A stretch of DNA of 64,000 nt from JAGXRK01 sp963804005 (GTDB lineage Bacteria > Bacteroidota > Ignavibacteria > Ignavibacteriales > Ignavibacteriaceae). Position 1 is the first letter of the stretch; each line of letters begins with the position of its first letter. The DNA is taken from positions 558,001 through 622,000 of the forward strand of contig CAWDOP010000002.1 of NCBI GenBank assembly GCA_963804005.1. The letters run 5' to 3'. The notes beneath the pieces are model-generated. The model saw only the letters and a program-made list of their open reading frames with translations, made no database searches and was not told where the DNA came from. Below are positions 1-8,777 of this stretch, in pieces. The translations under genes and the position numbers were made by a program.

Positions 1-1575
1 ATCTACTCCATCTTGAATGAGGAACCGCAGGAGATATCAAGTTTACGATCCGATGTTCCTGAAGGCGTTATCTCAGTTATGGGTAAGGTGTTACAAAAGA
101 ATTGCACATATAGATATCAAACGATGAAAGAGTTTATAGCTGATTTGAAGTCAGGACGCGCATCGACAATCGAATTGCCAAAGCAGGAGAAATCCATAGC
201 AGTACTGCCATTTATTAATGACAGTCCCGACGAAGAGAACACCTATTTCATCAATGGTATTATGGAGGAGATTCTGAATAACCTGCAGAAAATCAAGGAA
301 CTCAGGGTGATATCCCGCACATCGGTTGAACAGTATAGAGGTCAGAAAAAATCCATCGCTGAAATCGCTGAGGAACTTGATGTTAATTATATTGTGGAAG
401 GCAGCGGACAGAAATATGGCAATGCATTCCGGTTGAGGGCCCAGTTAATTAAAGCAGATCGGGAAACCCACCTATGGGGTGAATCATTCCAGCAGGAAAT
501 AAACAACGCATCAGATATTTTTAACACCCAAAGCCTTATTGCAGAAGCAATTGCAAAAGAATTAAAAGCGTTTATAACACCTCAGGAAAAGCAACTTATT
601 AAGAAAGTACCTACTGAAAATCTGGAAGCTTACGATGCTTACCTGAAGGGCCAATTCTACGTGAGAAAGTTAACTTCCAACGATTTTGATACAGCAATGA
701 AGTATTTTGAATTGGCTAAAGAAAAAGACCCGGATTACGCCTTGGCTTATGCAGGCATCAGTGGTGTTTGGCTCGCTCGTCAGCAAATAGGCGCGGCATC
801 ACCCGATGTTGCAGGCTCGAAAGCTTATGAAGCAGCAATGGAAGCACTCGAATTGGATAATACGCGGGCGGAAGTTCATTATACGCTTGCAGGCATGTAT
901 ACATGGGGAATGTGGGATTGGAAAGCAAGTGAAGCAGCATATAAAAGAACTCTTGAACTAAATCCTAATCATTCAGAAGCGCATGCATTTTATGCACATT
1001 TATTGTGTATACTGGGACGACCAGAAGATGCCTTGGAACATGGAAGACAATCGCTTAAGCTGGATCCTGTTAACCCACTGTTAAAAATGCTTTATGGCTG
1101 GTTACTTACCTATACTGTTCGAAGATATGATGAGGCAATTATAAAATTTAGTGAAGTGCTTAAACAAGAGCCTTTTAATGTTCCTGCCCATTGGGGACTA
1201 ACATATGCATTTCACCTAACTGGAAGATTCAATGACGCATTAGCAAATTGGACGAAAGCTGCCGAGATACTGCACAAAAGAGAAATTACACAGGCTTTTA
1301 ATGATGGTTATACTGCGGCAGGTTATAGTGGTGCAATGCGAAATGGTGCTGAATTTCTTGTTACACTACGTGAAACCACATATATAAATCCTGTTGAAAT
1401 TTCCTTTGGGTATATTATGGCAGGAGATATTAAACTTGGAATGGAATGGTATGAGCGTGCTTATGAAGAGCATAATCCAAATGTGCCTTATCTTGTAAAT
1501 CCTATTCTAGATTCGCTGCGTGACGAATTCAGGTTCCAGGAAATTGCCAGGAAAATGAATTTGCCATTTAAATAG
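1..1575 (+). CDS. Ser/Thr kinase C-terminal part with TolB-like and TPR domains (5' cut by window edge)
   Basis: The frame is open from base 1, so the gene starts before the window. The first ~55 codons are the end of a protein kinase C-lobe (motif TYRYQTMKEFIADL). A TolB/adenylate-cyclase-associated type domain follows (SIAVLPFINDSPDEENTYF, then VISRTS and IVEGSGQ). About 300 residues of TPR repeats complete it (KDPDYALAYAG, LELNPNHSEAHAFYAHLL). There is no membrane segment between kinase and TolB-like part, unlike the paralogue at 1993. The C-terminus (DSLRDEFRFQEIARKMNLP) matches the end of the paralogue finishing at 6756. Family knowledge: such proteins are Hanks-type signalling kinases with a sensory or scaffold TPR region; the ligand is unknown. 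The N-lobe and catalytic loop are outside the window. Confidence 0.85.
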   Translation: MYSILNEEPQEISSLRSDVPEGVISVMGKVLQKNCTYRYQTMKEFIADLKSGRASTIELPKQEKSIAVLPFINDSPDEENTYFINGIMEEILNNLQKIKELRVISRTSVEQYRGQKKSIAEIAEELDVNYIVEGSGQKYGNAFRLRAQLIKADRETHLWGESFQQEINNASDIFNTQSLIAEAIAKELKAFITPQEKQLIKKVPTENLEAYDAYLKGQFYVRKLTSNDFDTAMKYFELAKEKDPDYALAYAGISGVWLARQQIGAASPDVAGSKAYEAAMEALELDNTRAEVHYTLAGMYTWGMWDWKASEAAYKRTLELNPNHSEAHAFYAHLLCILGRPEDALEHGRQSLKLDPVNPLLKMLYGWLLTYTVRRYDEAIIKFSEVLKQEPFNVPAHWGLTYAFHLTGRFNDALANWTKAAEILHKREITQAFNDGYTAAGYSGAMRNGAEFLVTLRETTYINPVEISFGYIMAGDIKLGMEWYERAYEEHNPNVPYLVNPILDSLRDEFRFQEIARKMNLPFK

Positions 1576-1656
1576 AACAAGAAGATTTGATGGAAGAGCC
1601 CTAAAAACTAGTATGATGAATGGAGATATTGATGAAGAGTACAGCTGGTGGAAAAA

Positions 1657-1776
1657 ATGATCGGTAATACCATTTTTCACTATAAAATATTTGAGAAAAT
1701 TGGCAGAGTCCGTCTCGTTTCTCAAAGCGGAATGGATGAGACCTCGGCCGGACTATCTGAGGAGGTAATTTCTTGA
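1657..1776 (+). pseudogene. Kinase-leader micro-ORF 1, cut at the P-loop by a hairpin element
   Basis: Forty codons starting ATG. The first 16 residues (MIGNTIFHYKIFEKIG) are the N-terminus of the kinases in this cluster, up to the first glycine of the P-loop. The reading then enters a degenerate copy of the 42-bp hairpin element and ends RVRLVSQSG then DETSA. An AGGAGGT site precedes the last codons, and the TGA stop overlaps the TTG start of the next micro-ORF as TTGA. No kinase activity is possible. It may be a decayed duplicate or a coupled leader peptide; the sequence cannot decide. Confidence 0.6.
1708..1749. repeat. 42-bp hairpin element, copy A (degenerate)
   Basis: Starts GTCCGTCTCG and ends GAGACCTCGGCC. 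It lies directly after the GGC-AGA codons of the truncated P-loop. Compared with copies B and C it has changes in the inner stem, so the fold is weaker. Confidence 0.65.
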
Positions 1777-1880
1777 GCGAGTATATTGGGAAAATAATAT
1801 CACACTATAAAATTCTGGAAAAGCTCGGCAGGGGCGAACCTGCCCACCGTAGCCTTAAATTACTTAGGAGGTTAAATTGA
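1773..1880 (+). pseudogene. Kinase-leader micro-ORF 2, different hairpin tail
   Basis: Starts TTG, 6 nt after AGGAGGT, within the TTGA overlap with micro-ORF 1. It encodes 20 residues of kinase N-terminus (SEYIGKIISHYKILEKLGRG) and then EPAHRSLKLLRRLN and stop. At the point where the P-loop should continue lies another inverted repeat, GGCAGG and CCTGCC around GGCGAA. This differs in sequence from the element in copies 1, 3 and 4. Its own tail supplies AGGAGGT for the next TTG, again through a TTGA overlap. Confidence 0.55.
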
Positions 1881-1996
1881 TAGGTTCAACTGTATCCCAT
1901 TATAGAATCTTAGAAAAGTTAGGCGGAGTCCGTCTCGTTCCGCGGTGCGGAACGAACGAGACCTCGTCCAATCAATATAAAGAGGTAAGTCCTTGA
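1877..1996 (+). pseudogene. Kinase-leader micro-ORF 3, coupled to the full kinase
   Basis: TTG start, 40 codons. The kinase N-terminus (IGSTVSHYRILEKLGG) is followed by the hairpin-encoded tail VRLVPRCGTNETSS and NQYKEVSP. Its TGA overlaps the TTG start of the intact kinase at 1993 as TTGA, and AAGAGGT inside the ORF acts as the ribosome site for that gene. Translation of the intact kinase may therefore depend on termination-reinitiation through this ORF. This is inference from the geometry only. Confidence 0.6.
1928..1969. repeat. 42-bp hairpin element, copy B
   Basis: Left arm GTCTCGT plus TCCGC, loop GGT, right arm GCGGA, a 4-nt bulge (ACGA), then ACGAGAC: a 12-bp stem with one bulge. It sits at the same point of the kinase leader as copies A and C. 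Confidence 0.75.
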
Positions 1997-4344
1997 AAGA
2001 ATACCTTGGTAAAATAATATCACATTATAAGATTGTAGAATTGATTGGACGGGGCGGTATGGGCGTCGTTTATAAAGCCGAAGACACCAAACTCAAACGT
2101 ACTGTTGCATTAAAATTTCTTCCGCCCTCCTTTTCACTTGATGAAGATGCTAAGAAAAGATTTATTCATGAAGCTCAGGCGGCTTCTTCACTCCAACATA
2201 ACAACATCTGCACTGTACACGATATTGATGAAACAGAAGACGGACAAATGTTTATCTGTATGGATTGCTATGCTGGAGAAACCCTTTCGAAAAAAATAGC
2301 CAGGGGACCTTTAAAGCTGGATGATTCAATTGATATTACTATCCAAATAAATCAGGGACTGTTGAAAGCCCACGAACAAAAAATAATTCACCGGGATATA
2401 AAACCTGCGAACATTTTCATCACGAATGATGGTATTGTAAAGATACTTGATTTTGGATTAGCAAAACTATCCAGACAAACGGTGATGACGAAAATGGGAT
2501 CTACAGTTGGAACAATTGCCTATATGTCACCCGAACAAACCAAAGGAGAAATGGTAGATCACCGAACAGATATATGGTCACTCGGAGTTGTGTTTTATGA
2601 GATGATTACCGGTCAGTTGCCATTTAAAGGGGACTATGATCAAGCGGTTACATATTCAATAATTAATGAAGTGGCTGAACCTCCGACTGCATTGAGAACA
2701 GGTGTACCAATGGAATTAGAACGGATTGTGAACAAGACGTTGGCAAAAAATCCAGATGAGCGATACCAGCGTGTCGATGAGATGTTAGTTGATTTGAAAG
2801 GACTCGGAAAGGAATTCGAATCTGGAACAACGAAGCAAACAGTAATTACAACGCCTCTAAAACCAAATAGAAAGAAATATGTTATTGGAGTCATTGCAGG
2901 TTTATTTCTTGTTTTACTGGTTGCATTCTATTTTATCTTTCTCAATAAGCCACTAACGATTGAAAGGAAATCCGTTGCTGTTTTGCCATTCCAAAATATT
3001 AGTGAAGACAAAGCTAACGAGTATTTCAGCGATGGCATTACAGAAGATGTCATCACCCATCTTTCAAAAATCGGTGATCTGAAGGTGATTTCACGTACTT
3101 CAACTATGTTGTACAAAGACAGCAAGAAAAGCCTTCAAGAAATTGGTAGAGAGTTGGGTGTTGAAACTATTCTAGAAGGGAGCGTTCGGAGGGCAGGCAA
3201 CCGTGTTCGAATTGTTAGTCAGTTGATAGATGCAAAAACAGATGAGCATATCTGGGCAGAGACGTACGATCGTGAGATGAAAGATATTTTTGCCATCCAG
3301 AGTGATGTTGCAAAACAAATTGCTGCTGCATTGAAAGTGAAATTCTCTTTCTCTGAGAAAGAGCGAATTGAAAAAATTCAAACTGAGAATACAGAGGCAT
3401 ACCAACTCTATCTCAAAGGACGTTTCCATTGGAATAAACGAACTTTAGCTGATATAGAGAAGGCAATCGATTATTTTAATCAGGCAATTGAGAAAGATCC
3501 GAATTATGCTCTTGCTTATGCCGGATTGGCTTCAGCGTATGTTGTGCTTCCAGACTATTATGGACTCCCGCCGAAGGATGTTTACCCGAAAACTGAAGCC
3601 TCAGTAAGAAAGGCATTGGAGCTTGATGCTACACTTTCGGAGCCCTATGCTGTTATGGGGTTGATGAAAGCCCATCAGTGGGATTGGGAAAGTGCGGAAA
3701 GTGAATACAAGCGATCAATCGAACTTAATCCGAATTATCCAACAGTCCACCAGTGGTATAGTATACTCTTATCTAGTCTCCGCAGACTTGATGAAGCCCT
3801 TGCTGAGATCAAACGCGCACAGGAGCTTGATCCTCTCTCGCTCGTCATCAATTACAATGTGGGTTGGGCTATGTACTTTATGCGGCAATATGACAAAGCG
3901 ATAGATCAATTCAGGGAGACACTTGATCTTGATCCCAATTATATTTCAGCTCGTGTAAGTCTAGGCGGGCTGTATGCAGCACAAGGCAAATTCGAGGAAG
4001 CTATCTCAGAGTTACAAAAGGCAAGGTCTCTCGTGGACAGAGGTGATCCTACTTCACTAGCAGAACTTGGTTCGACGTATGCATTGGCTGGAAGGAAAGA
4101 TGAAGCGCAAAAGATACTTGATGAATTGCTTGAGTACTCGAAGCAAGGGTATCCCGTGTCACTGGCCATTGCTACAGTTTACGGTGGACTTGGTGATAAA
4201 GAGAAAGTATTTGAATGGCTTGAAAGTGCGTATCAGTCGCGAGAATCGAAATTCCCATTGATAAACGTACATCCGGTTTGCGATAGCATTCGTTCGGACC
4301 CAAGGTTTATCGCATTGCTGAAAAAAATCGGACTGGAAGAATGA
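1993..4344 (+). CDS. Membrane Ser/Thr protein kinase with TolB-like domain and TPR repeats
   Basis: Complete 783-residue Hanks-type kinase. P-loop GRGGMG is at 19-24, the ATP lysine is K41 (VALKFL), the catalytic HRD is at 133-135, DFG at 153-155 and SPEQ at 179-182. One transmembrane segment lies at about 295-317. A TolB-like domain covers about 325-440 (SVAVLPFQNISEDKANEYF), and TPR repeats run to the end (KDPNYALAYAGLASAY, LELDPTLSEPYAV type units). The kinase would be cytoplasmic and the TPR region on the far side of the membrane, if topology is as usual. The TTG start is chosen because AAGAGGT lies just upstream and it aligns with paralogues. Substrates unknown. It is the only kinase here with all catalytic motifs in one frame. 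Confidence 0.92.
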   Translation: MKEYLGKIISHYKIVELIGRGGMGVVYKAEDTKLKRTVALKFLPPSFSLDEDAKKRFIHEAQAASSLQHNNICTVHDIDETEDGQMFICMDCYAGETLSKKIARGPLKLDDSIDITIQINQGLLKAHEQKIIHRDIKPANIFITNDGIVKILDFGLAKLSRQTVMTKMGSTVGTIAYMSPEQTKGEMVDHRTDIWSLGVVFYEMITGQLPFKGDYDQAVTYSIINEVAEPPTALRTGVPMELERIVNKTLAKNPDERYQRVDEMLVDLKGLGKEFESGTTKQTVITTPLKPNRKKYVIGVIAGLFLVLLVAFYFIFLNKPLTIERKSVAVLPFQNISEDKANEYFSDGITEDVITHLSKIGDLKVISRTSTMLYKDSKKSLQEIGRELGVETILEGSVRRAGNRVRIVSQLIDAKTDEHIWAETYDREMKDIFAIQSDVAKQIAAALKVKFSFSEKERIEKIQTENTEAYQLYLKGRFHWNKRTLADIEKAIDYFNQAIEKDPNYALAYAGLASAYVVLPDYYGLPPKDVYPKTEASVRKALELDATLSEPYAVMGLMKAHQWDWESAESEYKRSIELNPNYPTVHQWYSILLSSLRRLDEALAEIKRAQELDPLSLVINYNVGWAMYFMRQYDKAIDQFRETLDLDPNYISARVSLGGLYAAQGKFEEAISELQKARSLVDRGDPTSLAELGSTYALAGRKDEAQKILDELLEYSKQGYPVSLAIATVYGGLGDKEKVFEWLESAYQSRESKFPLINVHPVCDSIRSDPRFIALLKKIGLEE

Positions 4345-4379
4345 TTGGATAATTAATATAACATTAAATTAAGTAAAGT

Positions 4380-4499
4380 ATGATTGGTAAAACTATATCG
4401 CATTATAAAATCCTTGAAAAGTTAGGCAGCGTCCGTCTCGTTCCGCAGAGCGGAACGGACGAGACCTCGTCCGATCAATCAAGGGAGGTAATTTCTTGA
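4380..4499 (+). pseudogene. Kinase-leader micro-ORF 4, coupled to the next kinase
   Basis: Forty codons: MIGKTISHYKILEKLG, then the hairpin tail SVRLVPQSGTDETSS and DQSREVIS. The TGA stop overlaps the TTG at 4496 as TTGA, and GGGAGGT within the ORF is the ribosome site for that gene. A shorter echo, ATGATTGG, overlaps the stop of the preceding kinase at 4341. That suggests the kinase genes were once joined directly by ATGA overlap. Confidence 0.6.
4431..4472. repeat. 42-bp hairpin element, copy C
   Basis: Same length and position as copies A and B. Stem arms GTCTCGT/ACGAGAC and TCCGC/GCGGA, with loop AGA and a 4-nt bulge in the right arm. The best-preserved copy along with B. Confidence 0.75.
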
Positions 4500-4933
4500 G
4501 AGAGTATATCGGGAAAATAATATCACACTACCGAATTTTAGAAGAGATCGGACGGGGCGGAATGGGTGTTGTGTATAAAGCCGAAGACACAAAACTCAAA
4601 CGTACCGTTGCATTAAAATTTCTTCCCCCATCCTTTTCTCTTGATGATGATGCTAAGCAAAGATTTATTCACGAAGCTCAGGCAGCTTCTGCCTTGGAGC
4701 ATAATAATATTTGTACAATCTATGAAATTAATGAGACCGAAGACAATCAGCTATTTATTTCCATGGCTCACTATGAAGGTGAAACATTAAAACAAAAAAT
4801 TGAAAAAGGTCCGTTAAAAACAAATGAAGCTATTGATATCGCTATTCAGATTTCAGAAGGATTGTCTAAAGCACACGAAGAAAAACATTGTTCACAGAGA
4901 TTTAAAACCTGCAAACATATTTATTACAAATGA
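4496..4933 (+). pseudogene. Ser/Thr kinase N-lobe, first piece of a frameshifted kinase
   Basis: TTG start after GGGAGGT. It encodes the kinase N-lobe with an intact P-loop (GRGGMGVVYKAEDTKLKRT) and a close match to the 1993 paralogue as far as SKAHEE. At 4881-4885 a run of five A shifts the frame one base: removing one A restores AHEENIVHRD in line with the paralogue. After the shift the reading ends at 4933. Either a mutated gene or a consensus error. Confidence 0.75.
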
Positions 4934-5102
4934 TGGTGTCGTTAAGATATTAGATTTTGGATTAGCAAAAGTATCTGGTCAAACTCAATTAACACAAATG
5001 GGAAGCACAGTTGGTACTGTTGCCTATATGTCACCGGAACAAACCAAGGGAGAAATGGTTGATCAAGAACAGATATATGGTCATTGGAGTTGTGCTTTAT
5101 GA
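4884..5102 (+). pseudogene. Kinase catalytic-loop segment, second piece
   Basis: Continues the same kinase in another frame: NIVHRDLKPANIF, then VKILDFGLAK and MSPEQTKGEMVD. Between about 5063 and 5090 two single-base losses, relative to the 1993 paralogue, break the region HRTDIWSLG (here QEQIYGHW). The correct frame then resumes as GVVLYEMITGQLPF in the third piece. Three indels within about 200 bases separate the catalytic loop from both flanks. Confidence 0.65.
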
Positions 5103-6756
5103 AATGATTACCGGTCAGTTGCCATTTAAAGGGGACTATGACCAGGCGGTTATCTACTCCATCTTGAATGAAGAGCCGCAGCCTTTACGCCGGGTCAATT
5201 CTGCAGTAACCCAGGAGCTGGAGGAAATCATCCTTCAGACCCTGGCCAAGAGACCGGCCGACCGCTACCAGACCCTGAAGGAGCTTCATAAGGACATGGA
5301 GGCCGTCACCCAGGGTTTTAAACCGCGTAAAACCAGATCCGCAGGTCGCGCCATCAAACTGGCTGTAATGCCATTTGCAAACCTCACCGGCGATCCTGAA
5401 CAGGAATACCTATCCGACGGATTCACCCAGGAGATGATCTCCCAGCTGGGCCGCCTCCATCCGGAAAGTCTGAGCGTCATTGCCCGCTCTTCAGTGATGC
5501 GCTACAAGCAGGGCGACACGCCTATCGATCAGATCGGCTGTGAGCTGGGTGTGGATTATGTACTGGAGGGTAGCACCCGGCGGGATGTGGAAAGGATCCG
5601 GATCTCGGCCGATCTGATCCAGGTGCAAGACCAGACCCAGCTGTGGGGCGACACCTATGAGCGCCAGTTCGTAGACATCCTGGCGTTGCAGAGTGAAGTG
5701 GCGGAGAGAGTGGCCAAGGCACTGTCGATTAAGCTTCTTCCGTCCGAGAAAGACCAGCTGGCTACGGTCCATCCCGTCGACTCCGAAGCCCACGAAGCCT
5801 ATCTCAGGGGTATGTTCCATTGTATCAAAGTGACCCCGGGGGATCTGGACACAGCCGAAAAGCACTTCGACCTAGCCCTGGAGAAGGATCCCTCGTTCGC
5901 ACCAGCCTACGTCGGTCGGGCCTATGTCTGGGTCATTCGCAACCAGGCCGGCATCACGTCGCCCGGGGAGGCGGGACCGAAGGCCAAGGCCGCGGCCCTG
6001 CGGGCACTCGAACTCGACGCGAATTCCGCCGATGCCCACCACGTGCTGGCTTCGGTCAGGACCTATATCGACTGGGATTGGGACGGTGCCGGGGAATCCT
6101 GGCGGCGCACGCTTGAGCTCAATCCCAATGTGGCCGCCGCACAGGCGCTCTACGCGCATTTCCTGGCGATCACGGGGCATGTCGAAGAGGCCCGGGTCCA
6201 CAGCGAAAAGGCCGCCGTGCTCGACCCATTCAATCCGTTGGTCCAAAGTTGGCATGCACAAGTTCTCTATACGCAACACCGATACGACGAGGCAATTGCG
6301 GTAGCCCATGAAGCCCAGCGGATCGACCCAGACCATCCCATCGTAGGGTTCACCCTCTGGATAATCATGCATGAAAAGAAGGGGATGGAGAAGGAGGCCT
6401 TCGAGGCCATCAAGGCCTTTATGGTCGCCATATACCAGGATCCCAGACTTGAAACCGCGCTCGAAGAGGGTTATGCGCATGGAGGATACGCCGAGGCGAT
6501 GAAGCGCGGGGCGGAGTCCCTGATCGCCCGCCTTCCCGAGACTTTCAGTCTGCCGAACGATATCGGAAACTTTTACCTCGCAGCCGGAGAGAAGGACAAG
6601 GCCATCGAGTGGCTGGAGAAAGGTTTCGAAATCCATGATCCGGTGTCGCCGTACCTCAGCTGTTTTCCGATATACGACGACATTCGCACCGACCCCAGGA
6701 TCCAGGACCTCCTGCGCCGGATGAATCTGCCAGTGGAGGAGTTAGATGATAGGTAA
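5011..6756 (+). pseudogene. Kinase C-lobe end, TolB-like and TPR region (GC-rich), third piece
   Basis: Homology begins near 5085 (GVVLYEMITGQLPFKGDYD). From about 5180 the base composition changes sharply: line 5941-6000 holds 46 G/C of 60, while 2941-3000 in the paralogue holds 22 of 60. The product carries the end of the kinase domain (RYQTLKELHKDME), a TolB-like domain (LAVMPFANLTGDPEQEYLSDG, VISR-type motifs) and TPR repeats, ending RTDPRIQDLLRRMNLP. There is no transmembrane helix. The N-terminal 25 or so residues of this frame are out-of-frame sequence. It looks like an AT-rich kinase front joined to a foreign GC-rich back. Confidence 0.75.
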
Positions 6757-6898
6757 AAACATATCACATTATAAGATTCTAGAGAAGCTCGGCGGCGGGA
6801 TGGGTGTGGTGTATAAAGCTGAGGACACCAAACATAAACGAACTAAAGCAGAATTATCCGTCTGTATGAGTAATAATCCTCACTACTTATGGAAATGA
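6746..6898 (+). pseudogene. Kinase N-terminal fragment
   Basis: ATG overlaps the end of the preceding gene. The ORF encodes MIGKNISHYKILEKLGGGMG, then VVYKAEDTKHKRTKAE, and ends after unrelated codons. It runs further through the P-loop than the other leaders and has lost one P-loop residue. It carries no 42-bp hairpin. The rest of the kinase is missing; a minus-strand gene follows at once. A truncated end of the kinase array. Confidence 0.7.
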
Positions 6899-6947
6899 AA
6901 CTAAAATAACCTTTACTAATTGTTGCTTGAAAGCTATATAATAAAAG

Positions 6948-7391
6948 TCACTTTCTCTTTAAAACTTTTCCCGCGAGTTTTCCTGTATGTTCTCCTTTGT
7001 GAATTACTACTTCACCGTTCACAAGCACATATTCAATTCCTTCCGCATACTGATGAGGATTAACATAATCTGCTTTATCAATGATATTATCAAAATCAAA
7101 ACAAACAATATCGGCAAACATACCGGCGGCAATTTTTCCCCTATCGGATATACCAAGTGTCTCTGCAGGAAGCATTGTAATTTTTCTTATTGCCTCAGGT
7201 AAAGAAACAATTTTTTCATCTCTTACATATTTTCCTAGAAATCTGGGAAAAGTGCCGTAACTTCTCGGATGCGGACTTCCTTCAGATAATTTACCGTATG
7301 TTGCCCTTGCTGATCCATCAGATGCAATCATACATAAAGGATGAGCTAAGATACGTTTTGTATTTTCCTCGCTCATACCAAATCCGCACAT
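6948..7391 (-). CDS. N-acyl-D-amino-acid deacylase, C-terminal piece (frameshifted)
   Basis: Encodes FGMSEENTKRILAHPLCMIASDG and RSYGTFPRFLGKYV. These are typical of the C-terminal half of D-aminoacylase/amidohydrolase proteins, including the metal-site aspartate in the ASDG motif. It ends with the amidohydrolase tail (GKIAAGMFADIVCFD). It continues the gene at 7373-8632 after a missing base near 7397-7400: adding one base turns GKFLCAD into GKVSMCGFGM. Not an independent gene. Confidence 0.8.
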   Translation of the reverse strand: MCGFGMSEENTKRILAHPLCMIASDGSARATYGKLSEGSPHPRSYGTFPRFLGKYVRDEKIVSLPEAIRKITMLPAETLGISDRGKIAAGMFADIVCFDFDNIIDKADYVNPHQYAEGIEYVLVNGEVVIHKGEHTGKLAGKVLKRK

Positions 7392-8632
7392 AGAAACTTT
7401 CCTCTTTCATCAATCAATAAACGTCTTGTGAATTCGAACGGATCTTCATTGGTTTCGTCTACAATTTGTTGAATTGTTTTCCCCTCAAACTGTTTATTTT
7501 CTATTTTGTCAACACCTGAAATGAGAACAGCATCCCAAGAGCTTAATCCAAAAACTTTTAAAAGAACATATGCTTTTATTTTATCAAGTTCATTCTTGTC
7601 TTCAAGCCTTTGAAGAAATTTTTCTGTTCCTCCCTCTCGAGCCCATAAGGGAAAGAGATTGGAGAGACCAGTACTGAAAGCAGTGTAAGGATATCTATCC
7701 ATTGTAACACGAGTCCCGGAATTATTAGCATTTTGAATAATTGCAAACATCTGATCACATTTATGCCAATTAGATGAACCCTGTAATTTAAGATGAGATA
7801 TATTAACCGGAATATCTGCTCCCCTGCCTATTGCTATTGCTTCTTCAATTGCTTCAAGAACTTTGTCGGCTTCATTTCTCATATGAGTGGCATAAATCCC
7901 TCCATCAGTTTTCATTACCTTACAAAGTTCAGTTATTTCTTCTGTCGTTGCAAAACTTCCGGGTGTATACTCAAGTCCAGACGAAAGTCCATAAACTCCT
8001 TGCTCCAATGCTTCACGAACAAGATTTTGCATTTGTTTAATTTCGTCTCTTGTTGCCGGTCGATCATCCTGACCAACCACATAACGACGAATTGTTCCCT
8101 GTCCGACAAAAGTAACAAAATTTACCGCTGATTTATTTTCTTCGAGAAGCTTGAAAAAGTCATCAAAACTTTCCCATTGTTTGTCATCTGTATCATATTC
8201 TTCATCTGTAAAATGTGGTTTCCTGGGAGCAACGGAGCTGCCGTCCTGTCCAGCTACCTCTGTAGTTACACCTTGGCGTATTTTGCTCTCTGCATTAGGA
8301 TTTATAAACAAACCTGTATCAGTATGCGAATGAATATCAATAAATCCTGGCGTGACTTTTAATCCACTGGCATTGATAATATTTAAAGCAGAGCTATCAT
8401 CGATAATGCCGGAGTTTTCTAATGCTAATATTTTCCCATTCTTAATTCCGATATCTCCAAGAAACTCTTGTCTTCCTGTGCCATCCAAAATTGCCCCGTT
8501 TTTTATTAAAATATCAAAAGAAGGATTTCCTATCTTGGCAATTAATGAGGAAGTTCCACCGATGGTTCCTGCGGCAAGGGTTATTAGTGAAGTTGATTTG
8601 ATGAACTTTCTGCGGGAAATATCCTGAGACAT
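7373..8632 (-). CDS. N-acyl-D-amino-acid deacylase (D-aminoacylase family), N-terminal piece with Tat signal
   Basis: A 419-residue frame. It starts with a Tat signal (SRRKFIKS then a hydrophobic stretch), so the product should be exported folded by the Tat system; tatC lies at 19945. The amidohydrolase core shows the metal motif PGFIDIHSHTD, VTTEVAGQDGSS, YATHMRNEAD and NISHLKLQG. Family role: zinc hydrolase removing acyl groups from D-amino acids or similar cyclic amides; the exact substrate is not readable. The frame breaks at about 7397; the rest lies in 6948-7391. Together they give a protein of about 560 residues, near the family's usual size. Confidence 0.85.
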   Translation of the reverse strand: MSQDISRRKFIKSTSLITLAAGTIGGTSSLIAKIGNPSFDILIKNGAILDGTGRQEFLGDIGIKNGKILALENSGIIDDSSALNIINASGLKVTPGFIDIHSHTDTGLFINPNAESKIRQGVTTEVAGQDGSSVAPRKPHFTDEEYDTDDKQWESFDDFFKLLEENKSAVNFVTFVGQGTIRRYVVGQDDRPATRDEIKQMQNLVREALEQGVYGLSSGLEYTPGSFATTEEITELCKVMKTDGGIYATHMRNEADKVLEAIEEAIAIGRGADIPVNISHLKLQGSSNWHKCDQMFAIIQNANNSGTRVTMDRYPYTAFSTGLSNLFPLWAREGGTEKFLQRLEDKNELDKIKAYVLLKVFGLSSWDAVLISGVDKIENKQFEGKTIQQIVDETNEDPFEFTRRLLIDERGKFLCADLV

Positions 8633-8777
8633 TATTGCTCCTTACTTAAGAAAGAAGATGAATTTATAAAAAGAGAAATATTCTATTGTAATATAAAATA
8701 TTTTTTCTAATTATTTCTTGTTCCACTGGTCCTGAAGTTAACAGATAATTTTTATTGACGATACATAAAAAAGTTAT

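Noticed and set aside
5491..6636. Long minus-strand open frames opposite the GC-rich kinase segment
   Set aside because: They are antisense shadows of high-GC coding DNA; the plus frame has clear TPR homology and the minus frames have no recognisable domain.
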